Of a stretch of DNA of 64,000 bases, positions 52,022-60,553 are shown piece by piece (position 1 is the stretch's first letter; each line of letters begins with the position of its first letter). Below the pieces are notes generated by a model that saw nothing but the letters and a program-made list of their open reading frames with translations, ran no database searches and was not told where the DNA came from. Made by a program: the position numbers and the translations under genes. The DNA comes from Paraburkholderia sp. BL9I2N2. Its GTDB lineage: Bacteria; Pseudomonadota; Gammaproteobacteria; Burkholderiales; Burkholderiaceae. Location: the NCBI RefSeq assembly GCF_004339745.1, contig NZ_SMGP01000001.1:2170001-2234000 (forward strand), given 5' to 3'.

Positions 52022-52880
52022 CGACGCCCGTCCCGGCGCCGCGCCGTGGCTGCTGTCGGGGCCCGCGCTGCTGCTCTTCGTCGGCTTGTTGCTGGTGCCG
52101 CTGCTGCTCACGCTGATGCTGTCGTTCCGTGTCTTCAGCGATACGGCGGGCGTCACCGCCGCCTATACGCTCGCGAACTACTGGGAAGTCGTCAGCGACC
52201 CGTACTACGGCACGATCTTTTTGCGCACCGCCGGCCTCGCCTTCGCCGTCACGCTGCTGTCCATCGTGCTCGGCGTGCCGGAGACCATCGTGCTCGCGCG
52301 CATGAAGCGTCCGTGGCAGTCGCTGTGTCTGCTGATCGTGCTCGGCCCGCTGCTCATCTCCGTAGTGGTGCGCACGCTCGGCTGGCAGATTCTGCTCGGC
52401 AACAACGGCGTGCTGAACAACCTGCTCCAGACGCTGCACGTCACCGACGAACCCATCCGCCTCGTCTTCACGATGACCGGCATGATCATCGCGCTCACGC
52501 ACGTGCTGGTGCCCTTCATGGTGATGTCGGTCTGGGCGACCATGCAGAAGCTCGATCCGCAAGTCGAATGGGCCGGCCGCTCGCTCGGCGGCTCGCCGTT
52601 CGCGGTGTTCCGCCGCGTGGTGCTGCCGCAGATCATGCCGGGGGTGCTGTCGGGCTCGATCATCGTGTTCGCGTTGTCGGCATCGGCGTTCGCCACGCCG
52701 GCATTGATCGGCGGCCGGCGCCTCAAGGTGGTCGCCACCGCCGCCTACGACGAGTTCCTCGGCACGCTCAACTGGCCGCTCGGCGCAAGCATCGCCGTGC
52801 TGCTGCTGATCGCCAACGTGGCGATCGTGATGGGCTGCAGCCGCCTCGCCGAGCGCCGCTTCCAGCACATCTTCGATTGA
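52008..52880 (+). CDS. ABC transporter permease, PotB type
   Basis: The 290-residue membrane protein has about six spans, starting with PWLLSGPALLLFVGLLLVPLLLTLML, and the EAA-loop typical of these permeases (EWAGRSLGGSPFAVFRRVVLPQIMPGVLSG). It forms one half of the membrane channel of the importer. The ATG at 52008 is preceded by CGGAG and overlaps the ATPase stop; the larger frame to 51801 is an internal extension into the ATPase. The second permease follows after 16 bp. Confidence 0.92.
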   Translation: MATLDDARPGAAPWLLSGPALLLFVGLLLVPLLLTLMLSFRVFSDTAGVTAAYTLANYWEVVSDPYYGTIFLRTAGLAFAVTLLSIVLGVPETIVLARMKRPWQSLCLLIVLGPLLISVVVRTLGWQILLGNNGVLNNLLQTLHVTDEPIRLVFTMTGMIIALTHVLVPFMVMSVWATMQKLDPQVEWAGRSLGGSPFAVFRRVVLPQIMPGVLSGSIIVFALSASAFATPALIGGRRLKVVATAAYDEFLGTLNWPLGASIAVLLLIANVAIVMGCSRLAERRFQHIFD

Positions 52881-52896
52881 GCGGGAGACAGCGATC

Positions 52897-53694
52897 ATGA
52901 AACAGAACGGCATTCTCGGGCTCGTCTACAACGCGTTCTTTCTGACCTTCATCCTCGCGCCGCTCGCGGTGGTGATGCTGGTGGCTTTCACCGACAAGGG
53001 CTTCATCTCGATGCCGTTCGATGGCGCGTCGCTGCGCTGGTTCCGCGCGATCATCGAGAACGGCGACATCGTGGCGGCCTTCTGGCTGTCGGTGCGGCTC
53101 GCGTTCGCGGCGGCGAGCATCGGCGTGCTGCTCGCGGTGCCCGCCGCGCTGGCGATCGCGCGCTATCGCTTCCCGGGCCGCGCCGCGCTCACGAGCTTCT
53201 TCCTTTCGCCGATGATGATTCCCGCAGTCGTGCTCGGCATCGCGTTCCTGCGCTTTCTCTCGCTGCTGCATCTGTCGGGATCGTTCTGGTCGCTGGTCTG
53301 CGCGCACGTCATCATTGTGCTGCCGTATGCGTTGCGGCTCGCGCTGTCGTCGGCCGTCGGGCTCGATCGCGACGCCGAACGCGCCGCGCTCTCCTGTGGC
53401 GCAAGCCGCTTCACCGCGTTTCGCCGCGTGGTCCTGCCGATGATCCGCACCGGCGTGGCGGGCGGCTGGGTGCTCTCGTTCATCCAGAGTTTCGACGAAC
53501 TGACCATGACCATCTTCGTCGCGACGCCCGGCACGACTACGCTGCCCGTCGCCATGTACAACCAGATCGCGCAGACGATCGATCCGCTGGTCGCTTCGGT
53601 GTCGGCGGTGCTGATCGTCGGCACGGTCCTACTGATGGTCCTGCTCGACCGCATGGTCGGACTGGATCGCATTCTGATCGGAGAAACCCGATGA
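52897..53694 (+). CDS. ABC transporter permease, PotC type
   Basis: The 265-residue membrane protein has about six spans, and the EAA loop ERAALSCGASRFTAFRRVVLPMIRTGVAGG in the second half. It pairs with the 52008 permease to form the channel. The ATG at 52897 follows GCGGGAGACAGC and it overlaps the oxidoreductase start by 4 bp (ATGA), which shows that transport and oxidation are co-expressed. Confidence 0.92.
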   Translation: MKQNGILGLVYNAFFLTFILAPLAVVMLVAFTDKGFISMPFDGASLRWFRAIIENGDIVAAFWLSVRLAFAAASIGVLLAVPAALAIARYRFPGRAALTSFFLSPMMIPAVVLGIAFLRFLSLLHLSGSFWSLVCAHVIIVLPYALRLALSSAVGLDRDAERAALSCGASRFTAFRRVVLPMIRTGVAGGWVLSFIQSFDELTMTIFVATPGTTTLPVAMYNQIAQTIDPLVASVSAVLIVGTVLLMVLLDRMVGLDRILIGETR

Positions 53695-54839
53695 CATTGA
53701 CTAGTAGCGCCCGCCCCGGCGTCCCGGCGGATGTGGTGGTTGTGGGCGGCGGCCTCGTCGGTTCGGCCGTGGCCTACGGCCTTGCCCGCGAAGGCGCGCG
53801 CGTGACCGTGCTCGACGAGGACGACGGCGGCTTTCGCGCGTCGCGCGGCAATTTCGGCCTCGTCTGGATTCAGGGCAAGGGCTATGGCCTGTCGCCTTAT
53901 GCACGCTGGTCGCGCAGTTCGGCCACGCGCTGGCCGGGACTCGCCGAAGCGCTGCTGAAGGAAACGGGCGTGGACGTGGCGTTGCGTCAACCGGGCGGCT
54001 TTCACTTCTGCTTCAACGACAACGAACTCGCTGAACGCGACCAGCGCCTCTCGACGCTGCAAGCCGAACTGGGCGATTACCCGTATCAGATGCTCGACGC
54101 CGCCGAAGTCCGCGCGCGCATTCCGCAAATCGGGCCCGCGGTGATCGGCGCGAGCTATTCGCCGATGGACGGTCACGTGAATCCGCTCAAGCTCCTGCGC
54201 GGCCTGCATACCGCCATGCAGGCGCGAGGCGTGCGGCTCGTGTCGGGCGAACGCGCGGAGCGCATCGAACCGCAAGCGCAGGGCTTCGTCGTGCACGGAA
54301 AGCGCGGGATGTATCGCGCGGCGCGGGTCGTGCTCGCCGCGGGCCTCGGCAATCGCGCGCTCGCGCCGTTCGTCGGGCTCGACGCGCCGGTCGCGCCCAA
54401 TCGCGGACAGGTGCTGGTGAGCGAGCGTGTCGCGCGGTTTCTCGACTATCCGACGCTCAACGTGCGCCAGACCGACGAAGGCAGCGTGCAGTTCGGCGAT
54501 TCGATGGAAGAAGTCGGCTTCAACGATTTCACCACCACGCACGTGCTTGCCGACATCGCCCGGCGCGGCGTTCGTGCGTTCCCGATGTTGCAGCACGTGC
54601 GGCTCGTGCGCATGTGGGCCGCGTTGCGTGTCTATAGCCCCGACGGTTTTCCGATCTACGACCACTCCGAGGCGCACCCCGGCGCGTTCGTCGTCACCTG
54701 CCATAGCGGCGTGACGCTGGCGGCCGCGCATGCGCTGCGCGTCGCGCCGTGGATCATGGGCGCGCCGATGCCCGAGGAACTGCCCCACTTCTCCGCGCGC
54801 CGCTTCGAGCACGCCGGAGAACTGACTCCCGCTCATTGA
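53691..54839 (+). CDS. DAO-type FAD-dependent oxidoreductase, possible oxidase beta subunit (1)
   Basis: The 382-residue flavoprotein has the N-terminal FAD motif DVVVVGGGLVGSAVAYGLAREGARV and the DAO-family C-terminus YSPDGFPIYDHSEAHPGAFVVTCHSGVTLAAAHALRVAP. It is of the size of the beta subunit of opine oxidases, HcnC and D-hydroxyproline dehydrogenase. It would oxidise a C-N bond in the substrate brought in by the transporter, with which it shares a 4-bp overlap. A second, different DAO-type gene (56628) follows in the same operon. Confidence 0.85.
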   Translation: MTLTSSARPGVPADVVVVGGGLVGSAVAYGLAREGARVTVLDEDDGGFRASRGNFGLVWIQGKGYGLSPYARWSRSSATRWPGLAEALLKETGVDVALRQPGGFHFCFNDNELAERDQRLSTLQAELGDYPYQMLDAAEVRARIPQIGPAVIGASYSPMDGHVNPLKLLRGLHTAMQARGVRLVSGERAERIEPQAQGFVVHGKRGMYRAARVVLAAGLGNRALAPFVGLDAPVAPNRGQVLVSERVARFLDYPTLNVRQTDEGSVQFGDSMEEVGFNDFTTTHVLADIARRGVRAFPMLQHVRLVRMWAALRVYSPDGFPIYDHSEAHPGAFVVTCHSGVTLAAAHALRVAPWIMGAPMPEELPHFSARRFEHAGELTPAH

Positions 54840-54846
54840 ATTCGAC

Positions 54847-55227
54847 ATGACTACTCAATCGACTCACACGCTTTTCAAGCCGCTGCCGGGCGTGCAAGGC
54901 GCGGCCGCCACGAACGTCGCCATCTGGTTCAACGATCAGCCGCTGTCCGTGCCGGGCGGCTGCTCGGTAGCGGCGGCCCTGCTCGCCGCAGGCGTGTCGC
55001 GGTTTCGTGCGACGCCTGTATCCGGCGCACCGCGCGGGCCTTTCTGCATGATGGGCGCGTGCTTCGAATGCCTCGTCGAGATCGACGGCATGCCGAGCCG
55101 CCAGGCCTGCATGGTCGAAGTCAAGGCCGGCATGCGAATCCGCTCGCAGGAAGGCGCGCGCGATCTGCCGCCCTTCGGCGCGAGTGCCGCGACCGACGCA
55201 CCGCTGGAGAACGCCCATGACCGCTGA
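54847..55227 (+). CDS. (2Fe-2S)-binding protein, HcnA/oxidase gamma subunit type
   Basis: The 126-residue protein has an adrenodoxin-like (2Fe-2S) cysteine set: one in GGCSVAAALLAAG, then CMMGACFECLVEIDG and QACMVEVKAG. This matches the gamma subunits (HcnA, LhpF, SoxA N-terminal part) that carry electrons from the flavoprotein subunits. Typical gamma subunits are about 90-110 residues, so this one is slightly longer, with an N-terminal extension. It begins 7 bp after the preceding oxidoreductase and overlaps the following gene by 11 bp. Confidence 0.88.
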   Translation: MTTQSTHTLFKPLPGVQGAAATNVAIWFNDQPLSVPGGCSVAAALLAAGVSRFRATPVSGAPRGPFCMMGACFECLVEIDGMPSRQACMVEVKAGMRIRSQEGARDLPPFGASAATDAPLENAHDR

Positions 55228-56635
55228 TTTCGCATCCGATTTCGCTTCCGAAGCCGTCGATGTCGTCGTGGTCGGCGCCGGTCCCGCCGGCATGAGCGCG
55301 GCGACGCGCGCGGCGCGCGCCGGCCTCACGACCGTGCTGATCGACGAACAGGACGCCGTGGGCGGCCAGATCTATCGCGCCATCGGCCGCGCCGATGCGC
55401 GCCGCAAGGATATTCTCGGGCCGGACTACGCGGCGGGTGCGGCTGTCGCCGAAGCGTTCGCCGCCTCCGGTGCGCGCCACCTGACGAACGCGAGCGTGTG
55501 GCAGGTTACTCGCGAGCGCGGCGTCAATTATCTGCAGGGCGGCAAGATCGGCAGCTTCGACGCGCAACGCGTGATTCTCGCCAGCGGTGCGCTGGAGCGG
55601 CCCTTTCCGATTCCCGGCTGGACGCTGCCCGGCGTGCTGACAGCGGGCGCGGCGCAGATCCTGTTGAAGAGCGCGGGCGAAGTGCCCGCCGCGCCGCCGG
55701 TGCTCGCGGGCTGCGGACCGCTGCTGTATCTGCTCGGCTGGCAATACGTGCGCGCCGGCGTACCGATCCGCGCGCTGGTCGACACCACGCGCCACGAAGA
55801 CCGCTGGCGCGCCAAGCGTCACATGCTGGCGGCGCTGCGCGCGTGGCCGTTCCTGAGCAAAGGCTTGCAACTGATCCGCACACTGCGCGAAGCGAACGTG
55901 CCGATCTTCGAGGCAGCCGACGATCTGCGCGTGGAAGCACGGATCGGCACGGATCATATCGAGCGCGCCGCCGCGCTTCACTTCACGACCCAAGGCACGG
56001 CACATCGTCTCGAAGCCGATGTGATCCTGCTGCATCAGGGCGTCGTGCCGAACACGCAATTCACGCAAGCGCTGCGCGCCTCGCACCGCTGGGACGACGC
56101 ACAACTGTGCTTCACGCCGAAAGTCGACGCGTGGGGCGAACTGGACGTGCCCGGCATCTTCGTCGCGGGCGATGGCGCGGGCATCGGCGGCGCGCAGGCG
56201 GCAGCCTTGCAGGGCACGCTCGCGGGTCTCGCGGCGGCTGCGCAGCTCGGCGCGATCACCTCCGGGTCGCGCGATGCCGAAGCTCTCGCGCATCGCCGCG
56301 CGCTCGCGGGCGTCATGCGCATCCGGCCTTTTCTCGACAGCCTGTATCGTCCGCGCGACATCAACCGCATTCCGCGCGACGAGACCATCGTCTGCCGTTG
56401 CGAGGAAGTCACCGCGGGCGAGTTGCGCAAGTTCGTCGAGCTCGGCTGCGTCGGACCGAATCAGGCAAAGTCGTTCGGACGCTGCGGCATGGGTCCGTGT
56501 CAGGGACGCATGTGCGGCCTCACGGTGACGGAAGTGATCGCCGATGCGCGCCGCGTCTCGCCCGCCGAAGTCGGCTATTACCGCATCCGTCCGCCGATCA
56601 AGCCGCTCACGCTCGGAGAACTCGCCGGTGAGTGA
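55217..56635 (+). CDS. FAD/NAD(P)-binding oxidoreductase, HcnB/OoxA-like alpha subunit
   Basis: The 472-residue protein has the N-terminal dinucleotide motif VDVVVVGAGPAGMSAATRAARAG, a middle NAD-type region (LAGCGPLLYLLGWQYVRAG), an FAD-binding GIFVAGDGAGIGGAQAAALQG segment, and a C-terminal BFD-like [2Fe-2S] domain with the cysteines in VCRCEEVT and GRCGMGPCQGRMCG. This layout is that of HcnB and opine oxidase subunit A. I chose the ATG at 55217, just inside the preceding gene, as in other tightly coupled subunits. It overlaps the next gene by 8 bp. Confidence 0.88.
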   Translation: MTADFASDFASEAVDVVVVGAGPAGMSAATRAARAGLTTVLIDEQDAVGGQIYRAIGRADARRKDILGPDYAAGAAVAEAFAASGARHLTNASVWQVTRERGVNYLQGGKIGSFDAQRVILASGALERPFPIPGWTLPGVLTAGAAQILLKSAGEVPAAPPVLAGCGPLLYLLGWQYVRAGVPIRALVDTTRHEDRWRAKRHMLAALRAWPFLSKGLQLIRTLREANVPIFEAADDLRVEARIGTDHIERAAALHFTTQGTAHRLEADVILLHQGVVPNTQFTQALRASHRWDDAQLCFTPKVDAWGELDVPGIFVAGDGAGIGGAQAAALQGTLAGLAAAAQLGAITSGSRDAEALAHRRALAGVMRIRPFLDSLYRPRDINRIPRDETIVCRCEEVTAGELRKFVELGCVGPNQAKSFGRCGMGPCQGRMCGLTVTEVIADARRVSPAEVGYYRIRPPIKPLTLGELAGE

Positions 56636-57800
56636 CCCGACCGACATCCAGGAAGCCGATGTGCTCGTGGTCGGCGGCGGCCTGCATGGCACGAGCAGCG
56701 CGTTCCACCTGGCGCGGCGCGGCGTGAAGGTGATCGTGCTCGAAGCCGATTATGTCGCGCGTCATTCGTCGGGCGTGAACGCGGGCGGCGTGCGCACGCT
56801 GGGCCGTCCGCTGCCTGAAATTCCGCTCGCGCTGATGTCGCGGGAAATCTGGCACGGCATGAGCGAGCTGCTCGGCGAGACTGGCGGCTTCGTTGCTTCA
56901 GGTCAGTTGAAGATCGCCGAAACGGATGACGAACTCGAAGCGTGCCGCCAGCGGGTCGCGCTGCTCGAATCGCATGGATTCACGCACGAGAAGGTGATCG
57001 ACCGCGAAACCGTGCTCGAACTCGAACCGGCGCTGGCGCGGCATCTCACGGGCGGCATCTGGGTCGAGCGCGACGGTTACGCGCTGCCTTATCGAACCAC
57101 GACGGCGTTCCGGCTCGCCGCGCAGCGGCTCGGCGCGCGTTTTCTGGAAGGTACGCCGGTGCGTCATATCGAGCAGCGCGGCACCAGATGGTTCGCCGTC
57201 ACGCCGCATGGCACGTTCAGCGCGAACCAGCTGCTCGTCACCGCGGGCGCATGGTCCGGCGAATTGGCGAAGCAGGTCGGCGAGCCGGTGCCGGTGCATG
57301 CCGAAGGTTTGATGCTGATGGTCACGCAGCGCGTCGCGCCCTTCTGCCACGCGACGCTCGGCGCAACGGGCCGGCCGTTGTCCTTCAAGCAGTTCGACAA
57401 CGGCACCGTAGTAATCGGCGGCAAACTGATCGGCATCGCGGATCTGGCGAACCGTCACGGCGAAGTCGACTTCGCCCGCCTCGTGCGCAGTGCGCGGACC
57501 GTGACCGATCTGTTTCCTCATCTGCGCAATCTCGTCGTGAACCGCGCTTGGGCCGGTGTCGAAGCTTTTACGGAAGATGAACTGCCGGTGATTTCCGCGA
57601 GCCGCCAGGCGTCGAATCTGTATTACTCGTTCGGCTATTGCGGCAGCGGCTTTCAGCTCGGGCCGGGTTGCGGCAAGCTCGTGTCCGAACTGATGCTGGA
57701 CGGCGCGCCGTCCATTTCGCTCGATGCGTTTGCCGTCGATCGCTTTGGCCGCGACGCGGCGGCTTCCCGCACGGGCGCTTCGCATCTCGTGACGCACTAA
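56628..57800 (+). CDS. DAO-type FAD-dependent oxidoreductase, possible oxidase beta subunit (2)
   Basis: The 390-residue protein has the FAD motif ADVLVVGGGLHGTSSAFHLARRGVKV and a DAO-type C-terminus (LYYSFGYCGSGFQLGPGCGKLVSELMLDG). The GTG at 56628 is chosen with GGAGAA about 8 bp upstream and overlaps the preceding gene; the ATG at 56544 would overlap by 92 bp. It differs clearly from the gene at 53691 and closely resembles the second flavoprotein class in opine oxidase operons. Which of the two pairs with the alpha and gamma subunits is not known. Confidence 0.83.
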   Translation: MSDPTDIQEADVLVVGGGLHGTSSAFHLARRGVKVIVLEADYVARHSSGVNAGGVRTLGRPLPEIPLALMSREIWHGMSELLGETGGFVASGQLKIAETDDELEACRQRVALLESHGFTHEKVIDRETVLELEPALARHLTGGIWVERDGYALPYRTTTAFRLAAQRLGARFLEGTPVRHIEQRGTRWFAVTPHGTFSANQLLVTAGAWSGELAKQVGEPVPVHAEGLMLMVTQRVAPFCHATLGATGRPLSFKQFDNGTVVIGGKLIGIADLANRHGEVDFARLVRSARTVTDLFPHLRNLVVNRAWAGVEAFTEDELPVISASRQASNLYYSFGYCGSGFQLGPGCGKLVSELMLDGAPSISLDAFAVDRFGRDAAASRTGASHLVTH

Positions 57801-57881
57801 CCGGTTTTATTTTTTTTGCTCCGTCGCGCCTTCGGTCGAAGCGCGCGGCGATTTCATTCGCGTTCAAGTGGAGAGACTGTC

Positions 57882-58235
57882 ATGACCGATATCGTTCGCA
57901 TCGAAACCAACCAACGCATGAGCCGCGTCGTCAAAGCCGGCGGCCTCGTGTTCGTCGGCGGCCAGACTTCCGCCGATCACACCGCTGACGTGAAACTCCA
58001 GACCGCGAAGGTGCTGGAAAAGATCGACGGCTATCTGGAGAAGGCCGGCATCGACAAGACGCGCCTCGTTTCCGCGCAAGTCTGGCTCGCGGACATCGCC
58101 CACGATTTCGCAGGCATGAACGAGGTGTGGGATGCGTGGATTCCGCAAGGTCACGCACCGGCGCGCGCGACGGTGCAAGCGAAGCTTGCCGCGCCCGAGC
58201 TGCTAGTCGAGATCGCGGTCGTGGCGCTTGGTTGA
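57882..58235 (+). CDS. RidA family protein (enamine/imine deaminase)
   Basis: The 117-residue protein has the YjgF/RidA core (GLVFVGGQTSA, VKLQTAKVLEKIDGYLEKAGID, AQVWLADIAHDFAGMNEVWDAW) and the active-site arginine in ARATVQAKLAAPELLVEI. RidA hydrolyses reactive enamine or imine products of amino-acid and amine oxidation, releasing ammonia and the keto acid. It lies 81 bp after the second FAD gene with a good site (GGAGAGA) before ATG 57882. Its place directly after imine-producing flavoenzymes is a strong contextual hint about the pathway chemistry. Confidence 0.9.
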   Translation: MTDIVRIETNQRMSRVVKAGGLVFVGGQTSADHTADVKLQTAKVLEKIDGYLEKAGIDKTRLVSAQVWLADIAHDFAGMNEVWDAWIPQGHAPARATVQAKLAAPELLVEIAVVALG

Positions 58236-58315
58236 GAGGTGCCGTTAGCGCGTCCGAGGTAATCACATCTGCACTGATGTACCGCGTGAGGCGGCGCAAG
58301 TTTGCAAGCGGCCCG

Positions 58316-59020
58316 TCACCAAGGCACGGGCCTTCCGAGATAGTCGAGGTAGTGCAAGCCCGGGCGCCCTTCATAAGCCTCGATCGTATTGACCAGGTTC
58401 GGAATGCTTTCTTCGATCGTCAGGCGCGCCGTCGGGCCGCCCATGTCTGTGCGGACCCATCCAGGCGCCATGATCAGGAGGCTGCGCGGATAACTCGCGC
58501 TGCGCGCCGCGAAGGTACGCATGAACATATTCAGCGCGGCCTTGCTCCCTCTGTAGACTTCATAATTCGCGTTAGTGGCATTGGTGATACTGCCCTGCCC
58601 CGACGACATGACACCGATCGTTCCAGTCGGCGGGACGAGGTCTTGAAACGCGTCAATGACCCTCATGGGACTCAGCGAGTTCGTTACCATCACCCGTATA
58701 AATTCTTCGGTCGAGACGTCCGCTATCGTTTCACCATCGTCGTTTTTGACACCGGCATTCACAAAAAGCACATCGATACGCCGACCTTCAAGGCGGGCGC
58801 GCAGAGCTGCGACCTGCTCGGGGATCGTGATATCGACAGTCTCTACTTCGAGGGCGCCAGCGGACGCTTCCGCGACGTGCCGAAGCTTATCTGTGGAGGC
58901 CGCTCGCGCGGTGGCGATGACTCGGTAGCCGCGCTTCAGATACTCCTCAACCATCGCCAGGCCAAGGCCGCGCGAGGCGCCGATCAAGAGAACGGTTTTC
59001 TGCGAAAGTGTGTTTTGCAT
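58316..59020 (-). CDS. SDR family oxidoreductase (divergent LysR partner)
   Basis: The 234-residue enzyme has the cofactor motif LLIGASRGLGLAMVEEY, the Asn in NAGVKND, and a YEVYRGSKAALN active-site Tyr-x-x-x-Ser-Lys segment, which is a slight variant of YxxxK. It should reduce or oxidise a small carbonyl or alcohol. I chose the ATG at 59020 (MQNTLSQKT) with GAGGA about 7 bp upstream; the ATG at 59026 is the alternative and the longer 59086 frame is not supported. It is divergent from the LysR gene at 59194, its probable regulator. Confidence 0.86.
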   Translation of the reverse strand: MQNTLSQKTVLLIGASRGLGLAMVEEYLKRGYRVIATARAASTDKLRHVAEASAGALEVETVDITIPEQVAALRARLEGRRIDVLFVNAGVKNDDGETIADVSTEEFIRVMVTNSLSPMRVIDAFQDLVPPTGTIGVMSSGQGSITNATNANYEVYRGSKAALNMFMRTFAARSASYPRSLLIMAPGWVRTDMGGPTARLTIEESIPNLVNTIEAYEGRPGLHYLDYLGRPVPW

Positions 59021-59193
59021 TGGCATCCTCGATAAACAAAGGCGCCCTCGAACCTGAACGTAACGGGAGCGATCCTCCTGGGTCAATCACGCAAACCAAT
59101 GTAGCGGTTCATGGGGCATGGCGGAAGCCGCGCTGAATGCAACTAATATATGCATCGAACGCCCTATCTCACCTTGCTGACTACGATCAAGCG

Positions 59194-60102
59194 ATGCCTG
59201 AACCGGACCTCAATCTACTTTTCGCGCTCGACGCGTTGCTGACCGAGAAAAACGTGACGCGCGCTGCCCGGTCGCTGCATCTGAGTGCCTCGGCAATGAG
59301 CCGCACGCTGACTCGCCTTCGTGCTGCGACCGGCGATCCATTGTTGGTCCGCGCCGGGCGCCACATGGTGCTGACGCCGTACGCCGAGGAGATTCGTGAG
59401 CAGACACACAATACTGTTCTTGAGGCGCGCGCCTTGCTCCATCCGTCGCCGGTGGCGCCAGATTTTTCAACGTTGCGCAGAACCTTTCGGATTCGTGCCA
59501 ATGAAGCTTTCGTGGAAGCCCTCGGTGCACCCTTGATTGCTGAAGTGACTGCAGTGGCGCCACTTGTGCGTTTGCACTTCTCGTCCAAATCGGAAAAGAG
59601 TGCGGAGTATCTTCGAAATGGTTCGGCCGATCTCGAGATTGGTGTCCTGGAGGAAATGGGACCTGAAATACGCGTCCGGGCATTGTTTCGAGACCGCTAC
59701 GTCGCTGTTGTCAGAAAGGGACATGCACTCGACATGAAACAGCAAGTGACTACCGAGCAATACGCAGCGTTTGGCCACGTAGTCGCTCCGCACGGTCGCC
59801 AGATAATTGATTCTCTCGACGCTGCGGTTGCCCTGTTAGGGTTGGAACGAACGACCGTAGCGGTCGTGCCCAGCTTTCCGGCCGCGTTGGCGGTGGCGCG
59901 CGCGTCCGATCTGGTTGCGCTCCTGCCTGCATCGTTCGCGAACGCTCAGCATGCCGCGTCCGTCTACGCTTTCGAGCTTCCTGTAGCGACCGATGGCTTT
60001 ACGATTTCTCAGATGTGGCATCCTCGTTTAGAGAATGACCCTGTTCATCGTTGGTTTCGGCAGCTGGTGCTTAGCGTGTGTCGTCAGCACGTGCCGTTCT
60101 GA
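59194..60102 (+). CDS. LysR family transcriptional regulator
   Basis: The 302-residue protein starts with the typical PDLNLLFALDALLTEKNVTRAARSLHLSASAMSRTLTRLRAATGDPLLVRAGR winged helix and has an effector domain of normal length. The start is taken at the ATG of MPEPDLNLL, as in the NodD-like subgroup; a longer start at 59137 has a GGAAG site and is possible. It is divergent from an SDR gene and probably activates it. Its GC content looks lower than that of the neighbours, which could point to a different origin, though the difference was not measured. Confidence 0.88.
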   Translation: MPEPDLNLLFALDALLTEKNVTRAARSLHLSASAMSRTLTRLRAATGDPLLVRAGRHMVLTPYAEEIREQTHNTVLEARALLHPSPVAPDFSTLRRTFRIRANEAFVEALGAPLIAEVTAVAPLVRLHFSSKSEKSAEYLRNGSADLEIGVLEEMGPEIRVRALFRDRYVAVVRKGHALDMKQQVTTEQYAAFGHVVAPHGRQIIDSLDAAVALLGLERTTVAVVPSFPAALAVARASDLVALLPASFANAQHAASVYAFELPVATDGFTISQMWHPRLENDPVHRWFRQLVLSVCRQHVPF

Positions 60103-60150
60103 ACGCAAGTCGAGCTTGCCTCAAACGGTTTCGCCAGGGTGTTTTGAAAG

Positions 60151-60423
60151 CTTCGCGCGGGGGCTAGGGGATTCAGCCTGATACGCCTGGTCGGGTAGCC
60201 GTGCCGCTCGTCAAAGCGCTCGAATCCGCAGCGAGGTTTGCTGCTAGCATCGCTGGGCGCAACGTCGCGGTTGCCGGCGTGACCGGCGCATTTCCGTTAC
60301 ATGGGGTAGCCAGGCATCCTGCGACGCGCCGATGAGACGCTCTACCGTTCGAAGCGGGAAGGCCGCAACCGTGTGCGCATCGCGACGCTAAGTACCGGGG
60401 ACGACGAACCCTGGGCGGGTTGA
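60151..60423 (+). pseudogene. decayed GGDEF (diguanylate cyclase) domain remnant
   Basis: Joined across frames, this intergenic stretch matches the tail of a GGDEF domain. One frame reads RAGARGFSLIRLVG then a stop (from 60151), where GARGF sits in the place of GGDEF. A second reads VPLVKALESAARFAASIAGR with NVAVAGVTGAFPLHG (from 60201), like the SIGVA-FP-HG segment. The third reads ILRRADETLYRSKREGRNRV (about 60316-60378), the classic GGDEF ending, then a stop at 60421. At least two shifts and several stops mean it is dead. No complete upstream part remains; 60103-60150 and 60424-60553 show nothing firm. Confidence 0.6.
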
Positions 60424-60553
60424 TCTGGCTGCTGTTCGACGCAGCCGCCCGCAGATCACCCGGCGGTCGACAGCGCGCCGATGGTCATGCCCGCAATGCA
60501 CTCCGTGTGGCCCCAGGTGAGCGTGCCTTCAGACAGGCGACGCTCGCAAAAGA

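Noticed and set aside
48693..58235. Considered a hydroxyproline catabolic operon (LhpBEF type)
   Set aside because: The partner genes (pyrroline-carboxylate deaminase, ketoglutarate semialdehyde dehydrogenase, racemase) are absent and the regulator is OccR/NocR-like.
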